The notes under the pieces: model-generated
Told to the model about the DNA's origin: nothing
Seen by the model: the letters and a program-made list of their open reading frames with translations, nothing else
Database searches by the model: none
Program-made: the position numbers and the translations under genes
Shown: positions 8,017 to 17,248 of the stretch, in pieces
How positions within the stretch are numbered: position 1 is the stretch's first letter
How the letters are laid out: each line of letters opens with the position of its first letter
NCBI RefSeq assembly: GCF_000412635.1
Contig: NZ_ASTG01000001.1
Span: 62,001-126,000, forward strand
Length of the DNA stretch: 64,000 nt
Direction of reading: 5' to 3'
From: Sphingobium bisphenolivorans
Lineage (GTDB): Bacteria; Pseudomonadota; Alphaproteobacteria; Sphingomonadales; Sphingomonadaceae

Positions 8017-8796
8017 TCAGGCAGATTGGGTCAGCAGATCGACGGCGAGCCGCCGCTCGCGTGCTGCAATTTCGTCGGGCGCGCTGGGCGCGGGCTCGGG
8101 CTCGGGCTCGGGAGCCGGCTCGGGTGCAGGCTCGGGTGCAGGCGCCGGAATCTTGTTCACTGGCGGATGGTCGAAGGCGGACAGGTTCCAGCCACGCTTG
8201 CCGGCGTTCGCCGCCTTGCCGCCCTGTTCGGGTAGCACTTCGTCGATCAGGCCGAGCGCGAGGGCCTCGTCGCCGGTGAACCAGCTTTCCTTGTCCATCA
8301 GCGCGATCCAGTCGGTCTCGCCACCCGCCTTGGCGGCGTAGCTGGCGGCGATGCTGGCATCGATCTTGTCGAGCAGATCGGCTTCGGCGCGAAAATCCGC
8401 GCTGTTGCCGATCATCAGCGTCCAGGCACGATGGATCATCATGAACGCGCCGGGAGCCGCGACGACATGGTCGCCGCTGATCGCGATGTAGCTGGCGGCG
8501 CTCGCGGCCAGGCCGTCGATGTGACAGGTGACCTTGCCATCATATTCGCGGATAGCCTGCGCGATCGCGCGGCCACCGAACACATCGCCACCGGGACTGT
8601 CGATCCGCACCGACACATCGCCCTCCATCGCCATCAGCTGGCGGGTGAAGCCTTCGGCGCTCACGCCGCCCCACCATTGGGCGTCGGCTTCCGAGCCGGC
8701 GATATAGTCATAGAGGTAGATGGTGTTGCCTTCGGCCTTGATCCCCGCGCCGATCTGGGCATTGCGGGAATAGAGGTTAAGCAGCCGGTTGCGCAT
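8017..8796 (-). CDS. Prohead maturation protease, ClpP-like (S14)
   Basis: About 259 residues from the ATG at 8796, which sits inside the portal gene's last codons. It has a Clp-type fold: IDSPGGDVFGG at residues 65-75, the nucleophile Ser99 in GLAASAAS and His122 in MMIHRAW. It trims the capsid delta domain during prohead maturation. The C-terminal region carries a low-complexity Pro-Glu-Ala repeat (PAPEPAPEPAPEPEPEP), a flexible linker encoded by a short tandem repeat around 8086-8150. Confidence 0.93.
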   Translation of the reverse strand: MRNRLLNLYSRNAQIGAGIKAEGNTIYLYDYIAGSEADAQWWGGVSAEGFTRQLMAMEGDVSVRIDSPGGDVFGGRAIAQAIREYDGKVTCHIDGLAASAASYIAISGDHVVAAPGAFMMIHRAWTLMIGNSADFRAEADLLDKIDASIAASYAAKAGGETDWIALMDKESWFTGDEALALGLIDEVLPEQGGKAANAGKRGWNLSAFDHPPVNKIPAPAPEPAPEPAPEPEPEPAPSAPDEIAARERRLAVDLLTQSA

Positions 8797-10060
8797 TGGC
8801 GTTGTCCTCGAAGCTGTTGCCGCCGGGAGTGCGGCCATAGTTGATCAGACGCCGCACTTCGTCGCGCGTCAGGATCGGTTTTTCTCCCGCGCGGCCGAGC
8901 GCCGAGCGGAAGGTCTCGAACAGGGTTTTCAGGTCCGCGCGTTCCAGCTCGAACGTGTCGAACTCGGCGAGCCGCGAGGCGGTGCGGAAAAACTTGCGGT
9001 TGATCTCATTCTGGAAGGCGTTGAGGTGGCGGCGCAGAACGTAGCGCACGAAGGCCGTGCCCATCTCGGCCACACCAGAGCCCCAGCTGGTCGTCTTCTC
9101 ATTGTGGCCGATCATGAAAGGCGGCACGTTGTAGATGCGCGCGATCTCCTCGATCTGCAGTTGCCGTGTGACGGCGAGCTCCGCATCCTTGTTCGGCAGC
9201 GTGATCGTCTTGATGTCCATGCCGCCGGTGAGAAGCATCGGTCGCGACGCTTGCCCATTCCGGAGCGCGTGACGCTCATCGATCTGTGCCCTGAGCGACT
9301 CTAGCTTTTCCTTGTCCATTTTCGCTTCAGGAGCCGAGACCAGCGCATAATCGGGACGAGCCTGGTTGGCGAAGAATTGCCCGGCATAATTCTGGGCAGC
9401 CAGTGCGACGCCGCCGACATTCTGCAGGGCGTGGCGCAGTGGCGAGAATGACCGCGTGCCGTTAAAGCCGAGGCCGGGAACATGCAGCATGTCGTCCTGG
9501 TCGATGACGCGGATTGTCTGGTCGGCGAGATCCGGCTCGGGATAGACGACATAGGCAAGGCGGCTGCCGTCCTTCCAGGGCACCGGCTCCACCCGACGCG
9601 GATGCAGCGGCACCAGCCCCGAGACCCTTGGCCCCTTGCGCAGGATTTCAGCATAGGCATCGCCCTCGAACAGGCGCGACAGCACAAGCCATTCCCAACC
9701 GGCAGACGCCACCCAGCGCGGGCAGAACTCTTCGTTCAGCACCCACCACAGGTCATCGCTCTCGCGGATCGTGCGCTCGCCATCGCTCGACCGATTGTAG
9801 AGGTTCATCGGCAGCGTCGAGATCGCGCCGGCAATCAGCGACACGCATGACCAGATTGCGCTGATCGTCAGGGCGCTCCGATCAGTGACGACAGGCAGGC
9901 CAGCGACAGCGGGCGTGCCGGTAAACCATTCAAAGGCTTCCGTGCCGCGCCGGATCGTCGGCAGCGCTACCTCGGCGGCATTGCTGATCGGCGCGTCGGA
10001 ATCCGCCTGTGCGGCGTCCGTCCCGATCAGCCAGCGGCCGACCTTTTCGCGAAGGCTCAT
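8777..10060 (-). CDS. Phage portal protein, HK97 type
   Basis: The 427-residue product is a typical HK97-family portal: SAIWSCVSLIAGAISTLP near residue 70, a central DDMLHVPGLGFNGTRSFSPL motif, and EEIARIYNVPPFMIGHN followed by TTSWGSGVAEM. Twelve subunits form the DNA entry pore and dock the terminase. It starts four bases inside the end of the large terminase gene, and its end overlaps the protease. Confidence 0.95.
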   Translation of the reverse strand: MSLREKVGRWLIGTDAAQADSDAPISNAAEVALPTIRRGTEAFEWFTGTPAVAGLPVVTDRSALTISAIWSCVSLIAGAISTLPMNLYNRSSDGERTIRESDDLWWVLNEEFCPRWVASAGWEWLVLSRLFEGDAYAEILRKGPRVSGLVPLHPRRVEPVPWKDGSRLAYVVYPEPDLADQTIRVIDQDDMLHVPGLGFNGTRSFSPLRHALQNVGGVALAAQNYAGQFFANQARPDYALVSAPEAKMDKEKLESLRAQIDERHALRNGQASRPMLLTGGMDIKTITLPNKDAELAVTRQLQIEEIARIYNVPPFMIGHNEKTTSWGSGVAEMGTAFVRYVLRRHLNAFQNEINRKFFRTASRLAEFDTFELERADLKTLFETFRSALGRAGEKPILTRDEVRRLINYGRTPGGNSFEDNANAQPAA

Positions 10061-11796
10061 AGGGTGTGGATCTCCGGTTCCGGTGCGTCGTCCTCGGGGG
10101 CCATTGCCACCGCTTTCGCCATCACCGCCGCGACGATGCCGTCGATCTTATCCTTCGACCGCTTCTTCGCAGGCATGTAGTTCAGGTTCTCATCGAACCG
10201 GACCATCGTGTTCCGCGCCATGTAGCGCAGCAGGGGATGCCCCCCATGGTCCAGCGTGCCGGCATAGACATGCCGCTCGAATTCCTTGGTCGGCTCACCC
10301 AGCGAATGGATGCCCTGGCGAACCTGAAGGAGCAGATCGGTATCGATCCCCTCCTTCTGCATGTCGGTGACCAGCTTGACACCGCCCCACGGGTCATAGC
10401 CGATGCGCTGCACGTCGAACGCGCCCATGCCAGCTTCCACCGCGCGCAGGACATAGTCCTGATCGACGATATCACCCGGCGTCACCTCCAACGCGCCGGC
10501 CTCGCGCCAGCGGTCGAAGGGCACCTTTGTTTCCTTCACGCGCTGGGCGAGCGAAGCTTCGGGCACCCAGAAACGGCAGAGCAGATGCCAGAGCGGGTCG
10601 CCCGCGATCGGCGGGAACAGCCACACCAGGGCGGTGATGTCGCGCACCGAAGACAAGTCCCACGCGCCGAAGCAGCGGCGGCCCGCCATGCGTTCGGCCA
10701 TCGTCATCCAGCCATTGGAGCCGACCTGGCACTTGTCCCACTTCGACATGTTGAGCCAGAGCGCCTGGTCATCGACCCACTGGTTCAAATGATAGCAGCG
10801 GAAATGCGCTTCCTTGACCGGGTTTCCCTTCGCAAGGCGCGCCTCACCGCGCAGGAACTGCAATGTCGGCGACAGCCCGAGCGAGGGGTTGGCCGAACGC
10901 CAGACCGCCTCATCTTCCCAATCCGCGTCATCCGGCGCGGCGAAGATGACGACCAGCGTGGATGGATCGTCGATCGTGCCGTCGAGGATCTGCTCGCTTT
11001 CTTCCCAGATCTCCACGCCGGTCTGGTTCGTCTTCAGGCCAGCGGTGGACGCGAACAGCGCGATCGGCTGCAGGCGAGCACCTTGGCCCTGCCGCAGATC
11101 GTTCTCGATCTTGCGGCTCTTCCACTCGTGCATTTCGTCGCCGAGCGTCACGCTGGGCGACTTGCCGTGCTTACCCTGGTCGCTGCCCGTCAGCACCACG
11201 AACGACGACGACAGCGGCTTCAACCACATGTGGCTGCTCTGGACCTGAATGTCCCGCGCCAGCACTTCGCTATGCGCCACCATCGCCTTCATCTTGGCGA
11301 ACGGGATTTCCGCCTGATCCTCGTCACGGGCGAAGGCATACCCTTGCCCGCCCTGCAGCCCCTCGACCGCCCAGAACATGAGGGCGAGCGCCGCCAGGAA
11401 CTCCGACTTGCCATTCTTGCGCGGGATCCAGAGCCGCAGGATCTGGAAGATGCGCACATGCTCTTCCACTTCCGCGCCCGTCATCGGATCGATGATCTGG
11501 ATCGGATGCTTCCACCCGAACAGCAGGCGGACGATGATCTCCTGCCACAGGTTGAGCCGGAACGGGACGCCGGCGAAGCGGTCGTCCGTCAGCCGGAAAA
11601 TGTGCGGCCATAGCGTGACGACATGGTCAGCCTTGGCATGGTCGAACCATGCCCCGGGCTGCGCCGCCGCCTTGTTCCACGCGCCGATCGCCCACGCATA
11701 AGCGGGATCATTCTCCACCGACGCCAACCAGGGCGGCAGCGGATCGCCTACCCGCCACCAGGGCGACAGCGTTACCGCTGCCGTCTGGTCGGCCAT
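10057..11796 (-). CDS. Terminase large subunit (Terminase_1 type)
   Basis: The 579-residue product is the packaging ATPase and nuclease. The Walker A-like motif PRKNGKSE lies at residues 125-132 and the Walker B motif SVTLGDEMHEW at about 215-225 with the catalytic Asp-Glu pair. The C-terminal nuclease half has FGAWDLSSVRDITALVWLFP, which carries the metal-binding Asp. It sits two bases after the small subunit and overlaps the portal start. Confidence 0.95.
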   Translation of the reverse strand: MADQTAAVTLSPWWRVGDPLPPWLASVENDPAYAWAIGAWNKAAAQPGAWFDHAKADHVVTLWPHIFRLTDDRFAGVPFRLNLWQEIIVRLLFGWKHPIQIIDPMTGAEVEEHVRIFQILRLWIPRKNGKSEFLAALALMFWAVEGLQGGQGYAFARDEDQAEIPFAKMKAMVAHSEVLARDIQVQSSHMWLKPLSSSFVVLTGSDQGKHGKSPSVTLGDEMHEWKSRKIENDLRQGQGARLQPIALFASTAGLKTNQTGVEIWEESEQILDGTIDDPSTLVVIFAAPDDADWEDEAVWRSANPSLGLSPTLQFLRGEARLAKGNPVKEAHFRCYHLNQWVDDQALWLNMSKWDKCQVGSNGWMTMAERMAGRRCFGAWDLSSVRDITALVWLFPPIAGDPLWHLLCRFWVPEASLAQRVKETKVPFDRWREAGALEVTPGDIVDQDYVLRAVEAGMGAFDVQRIGYDPWGGVKLVTDMQKEGIDTDLLLQVRQGIHSLGEPTKEFERHVYAGTLDHGGHPLLRYMARNTMVRFDENLNYMPAKKRSKDKIDGIVAAVMAKAVAMAPEDDAPEPEIHTL

Positions 11797-11797
11797 A

Positions 11798-12445
11798 TCA
11801 GTTCGGCCGCTGTCCCGGGGGCGGTGAGTCCATGCCGCCTAGCATGCCGACGCGAGGGCCGACATCAGCGGCAGGCTCGCGCGCCTCTTCTTCCGGCTCG
11901 CCCTTCCGCTGCGCCGGTACTGCTAGTGCGCCGCCGAACAGACCCGGGTTGGTCGCGGCCGCGCCCGCCTGATTCTTGAACAGGTCATATTCGTCATGCG
12001 GCGTAAGGCCGAACTGCTTCGACAGCGCCATGACGTTGTCGAAGCATTCCTGCCGACGACGCACGGCGGGATGGTCGCGGATCATGAAACCGCCCGCGAC
12101 TGTCTTCACCCGCTGGGTCATACCTTCCTGCTTCAGCTGATCGTTCAGCGAAACCCAATCGGCATAATAGACGCAGAACATGGCGAAGATCATGCGGTGC
12201 TGCTCGGGCAGGCGATGCGTGCGGGCAAGGCGCGGTGCCATCTCCCGCCAGACCGCGACCGCGCCAGCGTAGAGCGGGCCCTGGTCGATCATAGCAGGCG
12301 GCTGCAGCACGTCGCCCGATGTGGACGCCATCAGCAGCTGCGCGACGCGCTCGGCTTCTTCCTCACGCTTGCGCGTTGCGGATTTGCGCCGGTTGGGAAA
12401 GCCCTTCGCTTCCTGATCGGGGTCGGGCCTACGTCCACGCGCCAT
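11798..12445 (-). CDS. Terminase small subunit, P27 family
   Basis: The 215-residue product begins MARGRRPDPDQEAKGFP, the usual basic start of P27-type small terminases. It continues with a helical region including AVAVWREMAPRLARTHRL and a segment with HPAVRRRQECFDNVMALSKQFGLTP, which matches the conserved C-terminal part of the family. It recognises the packaging site and loads the large subunit. The tail (about 165-215) is low-complexity. Confidence 0.9.
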   Translation of the reverse strand: MARGRRPDPDQEAKGFPNRRKSATRKREEEAERVAQLLMASTSGDVLQPPAMIDQGPLYAGAVAVWREMAPRLARTHRLPEQHRMIFAMFCVYYADWVSLNDQLKQEGMTQRVKTVAGGFMIRDHPAVRRRQECFDNVMALSKQFGLTPHDEYDLFKNQAGAAATNPGLFGGALAVPAQRKGEPEEEAREPAADVGPRVGMLGGMDSPPPGQRPN

Positions 12446-12517
12446 ACAAAATCACTCCTCGGCCGACCGTCGCGCGGCCCACCTCCTTCGCCAAATCGCG
12501 CCCGAATTCAGCGCCTT

Positions 12518-12547
12518 AAAAAAATATCTGGCGCAGAATTTCGCGCC
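12518..12547 (-). terminator. Terminator-like hairpin between HNH and terminase genes
   Basis: On the minus strand GGCGC and GCGCC pair across an 8-nt loop, followed after 5 nt by TTTTTTT. The 176-bp gap here (12446-12621) holds no gene that I can support and is a place to look for a cos or pac site. Confidence 0.55.
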
Positions 12548-12621
12548 GATTTTTCCGTGTCTGGACCGCCGGTCATGGGGCCGGGAACGCTAAACTTTGG
12601 GCACCCCCCTCCCTTGGAGGG

Positions 12622-13005
12622 TCAGGTCAGGGGCTCCCGGCCGAGGCGGCGGGCCAGCGCGTCGATCGCGGCCTTGCCCGCAGCCTCGATCGCCTGCTTC
12701 ATCCCTGAATGGCATGAGGCGCAGCTGGCGACCCACCACTCGACCCGCCAGAACACACCGTCATAGGTGCGATGCGGGTAGAGGTGGTCAACCAGCGTGG
12801 ACGGTTCCACCCGATCCTCCAACGAGCAATACTCGCAGAGCGGATGCCCCCGCCGGAACGTCGCTGCCGCCTTCGACCATCGGCTTGTATAGCCGCGTGA
12901 GGCCGCCGAGCCGCGCCTGTCGTCCTGCTCCTTCCGAGCCTGCGCCTGCGATCGCGCACCCGCTGGTCGTAACCGCTTCGGCATGGTCGGCATAGCGTCA
13001 CCCAA
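12622..13005 (-). CDS. Phage HNH endonuclease
   Basis: The 127-residue product is an HNH nuclease: zinc-binding pairs Cys57/Cys60 (HPLCEYC) and Cys95/Cys98 (CASCH), with the His motif VDHLYPHR at residues 72-79 between them. HNH proteins next to the terminase genes of HK97-like phages assist in cutting DNA for packaging. A basic N-terminus (MPKRLRPAGARSQAQARK) suits DNA binding. Starting at the internal ATG five codons in is equally plausible. Confidence 0.9.
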   Translation of the reverse strand: MGDAMPTMPKRLRPAGARSQAQARKEQDDRRGSAASRGYTSRWSKAAATFRRGHPLCEYCSLEDRVEPSTLVDHLYPHRTYDGVFWRVEWWVASCASCHSGMKQAIEAAGKAAIDALARRLGREPLT

Positions 13006-13007
13006 AA

Positions 13008-13043
13008 TGAAGCGGGGCCAGTGTCGCCACCAGCCCCGCTTCA
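13008..13043 (-). terminator. Hairpin upstream of the HNH gene
   Basis: TGAAGCGGGGC and GCCCCGCTTCA form a perfect 11-bp stem with a 14-nt loop. It lies in the 205-bp gap between 13006 and 13210, at the boundary of early and late genes, and could end early transcription. Confidence 0.6.
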
Positions 13044-13210
13044 GTCATCCAAGGAGAGGAATGCTTGGCTCCCCCCAATCCACACGACTGGACCAAGCAT
13101 ATATCTGAAATAGGGTCATTCACTGCGGAAACGGACACCCTTTATTTAGTCCGGAAAAATTCCGGGGGTTGACACATTCCGCAACCGGAAATGCGTCACT
13201 TCGGCGCGAA

Positions 13211-13678
13211 TCAGAGCAAATCGTGCGACGAACCGTTGCGGTTGAGGCGCACCGCAATGCCGGTGATGGCACGCGAATAGCGCTTCCGCAGCGCCTCCGC
13301 GCCCGCCATCGCGCCTTCCGATTCGGCAACGTCACGCCAATCGAAGCCGACCTTGCGGTTGCGCATGCGCAGCACCGTGGCGACCAGCGACCGATCGCGC
13401 GGCACCACGCCCTCGATCCACGCCCCGTTGCCGGTGAGCAGTCGCTCGACCAGATCGACCTGGGCGGAGCGCAGGCCGGGGCGACCGGGGCGGGTCTCCA
13501 TCCAGTCACCCTTGCGCACGTCACGAATGACGGCGGGCATGGACGACCGCGAGCAGGAGCGCAGCCATGCGGCCTCACCGTCAGGCATCCGCATCAGATA
13601 GCCCCAAGCCTCCACCATGCGCTCCTGCACCGCCTCAAACGTCCAATATTGCGAACCTTCCACTGCCGGAACCGTCAT
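13211..13678 (-). CDS. Conserved-looking phage protein, unknown function
   Basis: The 155-residue product begins with a helical segment (YWTFEAVQERMVEAWGYL) and ends with a basic part containing GAEALRKRYSRAITGIAVRLN. The layout of a short regulatory-type protein at the end of the early operon resembles uncharacterised proteins common in alphaproteobacterial phages, possibly acting in late gene control. I cannot name a domain with confidence. Confidence 0.72.
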   Translation of the reverse strand: MTVPAVEGSQYWTFEAVQERMVEAWGYLMRMPDGEAAWLRSCSRSSMPAVIRDVRKGDWMETRPGRPGLRSAQVDLVERLLTGNGAWIEGVVPRDRSLVATVLRMRNRKVGFDWRDVAESEGAMAGAEALRKRYSRAITGIAVRLNRNGSSHDLL

Positions 13679-13740
13679 GCTCTCACCCTTCCACTACTCA
13701 ACTCTATGAAAAGCCTATCTAAATTCTTGTATTTGGAAGC

Positions 13741-13845
13741 TTTGGAAGGGTTGGAATGATTATTGTATATTTTCATCGCGCATGCGCCCGCGCACACGCG
13801 CATATGTGACGGAAACATGCGGCCAAACCTTCCAACCCTTCCAAA
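13741..13845. repeat. 16-bp perfect inverted repeat in AT-rich phage gap
   Basis: TTTGGAAGGGTTGGAA at 13741-13756 is exactly repeated in inverse orientation at 13830-13845. Further CCCTTCC copies occur at about 13685 and 13890. The whole 256-bp gap (13679-13934) is AT-richer than the flanking genes and holds no convincing coding sequence. It may be a protein-binding cluster or replication site. Confidence 0.7.
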
Positions 13846-13878
13846 GGCGCAGAAATCCGCGCTTTCTCCCTTCCAGTG

Positions 13879-13910
13879 ATGCTTCCGCCACCCTTCCAAC
13901 CCGGAAGCAT
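13879..13910. repeat. 9-bp inverted repeat ATGCTTCCG / CGGAAGCAT
   Basis: The arms at 13879-13887 and 13902-13910 are perfect with a 14-nt loop that contains another CCCTTCCAACC copy. It lies just after the primase-helicase stop on the minus strand, so it may also act as a weak terminator. Confidence 0.6.
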
Positions 13911-13934
13911 TTGAACCTGTCGCGCCGCCGCCGC

Positions 13935-16900
13935 TCAGAAGTCGGGCACGAAGTCGTCATCGTAAGGGGGAGGCGCGGGCGGCATGTCGGGCGACGCATC
14001 GGCCGAGCTCGGCGCTGCATCGGGCAGCATCGGCGCATCCTCGCGTGCCCGGCCATGCTCATCGACGAAGTCGGACGCCTCACGTACCAGGCGAATGCCC
14101 AGCCACTGGATGCCGTCGCTGGGCTTCTTGACGAAGCCCTTGTCCAGCATCGCCTTGGTGAAGCCCTTGTTCGACCAGTCGCGCTCGCCGGCGACCTTGC
14201 ACCATGCCAGGAACACCTCGTGCAGCTTCGACGACTGGATGCGGCCTTTCGGATCCTTCTCGACGCAAAGGTTCAGGAATCGACCCAGCGGATCGCTGGC
14301 CTCCCGATATTCGGCCGTAGCGTCCTTCACCGCCTGCGGTTCGACCAGTCCGTTATCAAGCCAGTCGAGCAGCCCGCGCACGATATGGTTGAGCACGCCG
14401 GCAGCCTCGGCCCGCAGCTTCGCGGGCAGCTGCTCGTCGCGATCGCCATCGGCGACATGCGCGTTCCACGGCACCAGTTTCATGCGTCGCCAGATGCCTT
14501 CGTCCGTGCCGGGAATGTCCGGCTTGTAATTGCCGCCGATCGTCAGCTTGAACAGCGGCATCAGGTCGAAGAAGCCGCGATGGAGCGCACGAACCGCCAT
14601 CGGCTCGCCACCCGTGGCCGCCTTGATCAGCGCCTCATTGAGCTTCGCGCCCCGCTCTGGCTCCGACGCGCGCAACATGCGCACGCCGCCCAAGCGCGCG
14701 AGATCCGGCGATGCCTGTTCGCCGCGCTTCTTGATGCCCTGGTCGAGAAAGGTCTCGATCCCGATCGTGCCGCTATAGTCACCCACGACATGGGCCCAGA
14801 GATCGATCGTCGTCGATTTGCCGTTCGCGCCAAGCCCATACCAGAAGTGCAGCTTCTGCTCCGATATGTCGCCGCTGGCGCTATACCCGGCCCATTGGTG
14901 GAGATAGCGGCGCATGCCGGCGTCGGGCTGGGCCCATGCCAGGAAGTCGTCATAGATCGGGCTCGCTGCGGCCGCGTCATAGGTGACGGGAGCCAGCTTG
15001 GTGTTCAGATCCTCGCGGCGGTGCGGCTCGAGCGTGACGGTCGAACCGTTCTCCTTGTCCCGACGGAAGCGCAGCGTGCCGTTCAGCACGTTGATGGCGA
15101 GCGGATCTCGATCGAAGTCCTCGATCGGCGCGGTCACCCACCGCTTGGCGAGGCCGGCGATGCATCCGATCCGACCCGACCCTTCCGAGGCGCGCCCCCA
15201 TTTGGCGATGAGCTCGGACAGCAGCACCGGGCCGCCCTTCATGTCGGTCACGCGGTTCATCGCACCGACGCGCTCGCCGCTGTCACGATAGAGCCGCCAC
15301 TGCGCCACCAGCATCAGGGTCGGCTTTTCGTCCTCGGGCAGCGGTTCGTCAGGCTCGACAAAGCCGGTGGCGGAAACGAAATCCGCCTCGCGCTGGATCG
15401 ACCGCACCGTGTCGAACACGGCGGCTTGCACTTCCGCCGGCAGCGTATCCTTGTCCTGGTCGAGCACCTTCCAGCGGCGGCCGTCCCATCCCAGCCAGCC
15501 CTTGGCTGTGGTAAAGCGGAAGCTGCCGCCGTAGCGGGCGTTGAACCGCTCGGCATTGCCGAGATCCGTGCGCTGGAATCCGGCGCAGCGCATGTCGAGC
15601 AGCATGGGCGCGATATCGAAGCCCTTGGCGACGCCGGCGGCGAAGCTGCGCTCGATATCATCGGCGGAAACATCCTCGACATCCCCGGCCACTTCGTCGA
15701 TCGCGTCATCAGCCATGTCCTGGTCGATCAGGCCCGCACCGACGCGGCGACCCATGCCCCAGGCGAACAGCGTGACGCCATCCTTGGTCCGCTCGGCCGA
15801 GGCAATCGCGCCGGGCAGCCGTTTCGCCGCCACCGCCTTCAGCCGCTCCCGCACTTCCTCCGTTTGGTCGGAGAATTTCGCCTCCATGGTTCCAACCGGA
15901 AGCTTTTGATCCTCAACCACCCACCGGGGGGCCGGGGGGAACTCGGCGTTGAACAGCGTCCGCCAATAGGACTGGTACTGGAGCCGGGTCTCTTCATGGC
16001 CGACGCTCGCCGCCAGGTCGGCCAGTTGCTGCCAGATCGCGGCCCTCCCTTCCGGCGTTTCGCGATCGCCGGCAGCCAGCACGGCCGTCCAGACATAGCT
16101 GGAAAGCGACAGCGCCCGATCGACCACATCATCGACCGCCTCGCGGCCGCACTCGCGCACCAGGCTGTCAGGATCATAGCCATCCGGAAGGGTGGCGATC
16201 TTCAGCGACCGACCCGGGCCGACCATGGGCAGGGCGCGGATGCAGGCGCGCGAAGCCGCCTTGCGGCCCGCCTCATCGCCATCCATCAAAAGCACCGGGC
16301 ATTCCGTCACGCGCCATGCCCGCTCCAGCTGCTCGGGCGTGATGGCCGTGCCCATCGGCGCGACCGCCTCGCTAATCCCGGCCTGGTCGAGCGCGATCGC
16401 ATCGAAATAGCCCTCGACCACCAGCAGGCGGCGGGCGACCCGCGCCGCCGGTGCCGCACGATGAAGGTTGAACAGCACCCGGCCCTTGTCGAAATGCTCC
16501 GACTGGTCGCTGTTCAGATATTTGGGCTGGGCTTCGCCGAATGCACGCCCGCCGAAGCCGATCGGCCGACCGCGCGCGTCGTGAATCGGAACGATGATGC
16601 GGTGCCGGAAGCGATCGCGACGGCCACTGTCGGTTTCGACGACCAGGCCGGCCGCCATCAGTTGGTCGGCCGCGATGCCGATCGCCGAAACGCCGCCGCG
16701 CATAGGAGCGAAACCGAGCCCGAACCGCTCGATCGACGCGGGCGTGATGCCGCGCTCGGCCAGCGCTTCCATGGCCATGCCCGTTGGCTCCAGCTGGCGC
16801 GCATACCATGCCGCCGCTTCCCCCAGGACTTCGCCGACATGCTCGGCGCGGCGAGCACGCTCGGCCTGCTCAGGCGTGCGCGCCGGCATCTCCATCCCGG

Positions 16901-17171
16901 CCGCTTCCGCCAGTTGCTTCACCGCGTCGATGAAGTCCATGCCCTCATGATCGGTGAGCCAGCGCAGCGCGTCGCCGTGCGCGCCGCAGCCGAAGCAGTG
17001 ATAGAACTCCTTGTCGTCATTGACGGTGAAGCTGGGCGTTTTCTCGCTATGAAAGGGGCAGCAGCCCTTATGCTCCTTGCCCTTTTTCTCCAGCTTCACC
17101 TTCTGCCCGATCAGGGCGGACAGCGGCGTGCGGGCGCGGAGTTGGTCCAGAAATGAAGTTGGCAGAGACAC
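13935..17171 (-). CDS. Primase-helicase fusion: DnaG-type primase plus D5-type SF3 helicase
   Basis: This 1078-residue protein begins with a DnaG-like CHC2 zinc finger (Cys38, His41, Cys59, Cys62). A catalytic primase core follows with the TOPRIM motifs VVEGYFDA (Glu253) and LLMDGDEAG (about 295-302). After a linker, the second half is a phage D5/P4-type superfamily 3 helicase with Walker A GLGANGKST at about 779-787, preceded by the D5_N-like region. The C-terminus is proline- and acid-rich. It probably both opens the fork and primes synthesis, so the phage is partly independent of host DnaB and DnaG. Confidence 0.92.
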   Translation of the reverse strand: MSLPTSFLDQLRARTPLSALIGQKVKLEKKGKEHKGCCPFHSEKTPSFTVNDDKEFYHCFGCGAHGDALRWLTDHEGMDFIDAVKQLAEAAGMEMPARTPEQAERARRAEHVGEVLGEAAAWYARQLEPTGMAMEALAERGITPASIERFGLGFAPMRGGVSAIGIAADQLMAAGLVVETDSGRRDRFRHRIIVPIHDARGRPIGFGGRAFGEAQPKYLNSDQSEHFDKGRVLFNLHRAAPAARVARRLLVVEGYFDAIALDQAGISEAVAPMGTAITPEQLERAWRVTECPVLLMDGDEAGRKAASRACIRALPMVGPGRSLKIATLPDGYDPDSLVRECGREAVDDVVDRALSLSSYVWTAVLAAGDRETPEGRAAIWQQLADLAASVGHEETRLQYQSYWRTLFNAEFPPAPRWVVEDQKLPVGTMEAKFSDQTEEVRERLKAVAAKRLPGAIASAERTKDGVTLFAWGMGRRVGAGLIDQDMADDAIDEVAGDVEDVSADDIERSFAAGVAKGFDIAPMLLDMRCAGFQRTDLGNAERFNARYGGSFRFTTAKGWLGWDGRRWKVLDQDKDTLPAEVQAAVFDTVRSIQREADFVSATGFVEPDEPLPEDEKPTLMLVAQWRLYRDSGERVGAMNRVTDMKGGPVLLSELIAKWGRASEGSGRIGCIAGLAKRWVTAPIEDFDRDPLAINVLNGTLRFRRDKENGSTVTLEPHRREDLNTKLAPVTYDAAAASPIYDDFLAWAQPDAGMRRYLHQWAGYSASGDISEQKLHFWYGLGANGKSTTIDLWAHVVGDYSGTIGIETFLDQGIKKRGEQASPDLARLGGVRMLRASEPERGAKLNEALIKAATGGEPMAVRALHRGFFDLMPLFKLTIGGNYKPDIPGTDEGIWRRMKLVPWNAHVADGDRDEQLPAKLRAEAAGVLNHIVRGLLDWLDNGLVEPQAVKDATAEYREASDPLGRFLNLCVEKDPKGRIQSSKLHEVFLAWCKVAGERDWSNKGFTKAMLDKGFVKKPSDGIQWLGIRLVREASDFVDEHGRAREDAPMLPDAAPSSADASPDMPPAPPPYDDDFVPDF

Positions 17172-17248
17172 AGAAACCCACCCCGAAAAATCAGGTCAAA
17201 CATTCACATCGATGTCGCGGAAGTTGCGGCCGTCAGGACGGCGGCGCG

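Noticed and set aside
13120-13578. A minus-strand Arg/Ala/Pro-rich frame next to the gene at 13211-13678
   Set aside because: Composition is typical of a shifted frame in GC-rich DNA, and no start signal precedes it.
13675-13899. A 74-codon minus-strand frame in the repeat-rich gap
   Set aside because: It is built on repeat sequence, lacks a ribosome site and shows no conserved-looking pattern.
13782-17156. A very long plus-strand reading frame antisense to the primase-helicase gene
   Set aside because: The protein lacks any recognisable domain and is rich in Arg/His/Leu as expected from the complement of a high-GC gene; the minus-strand product has clear motifs throughout.
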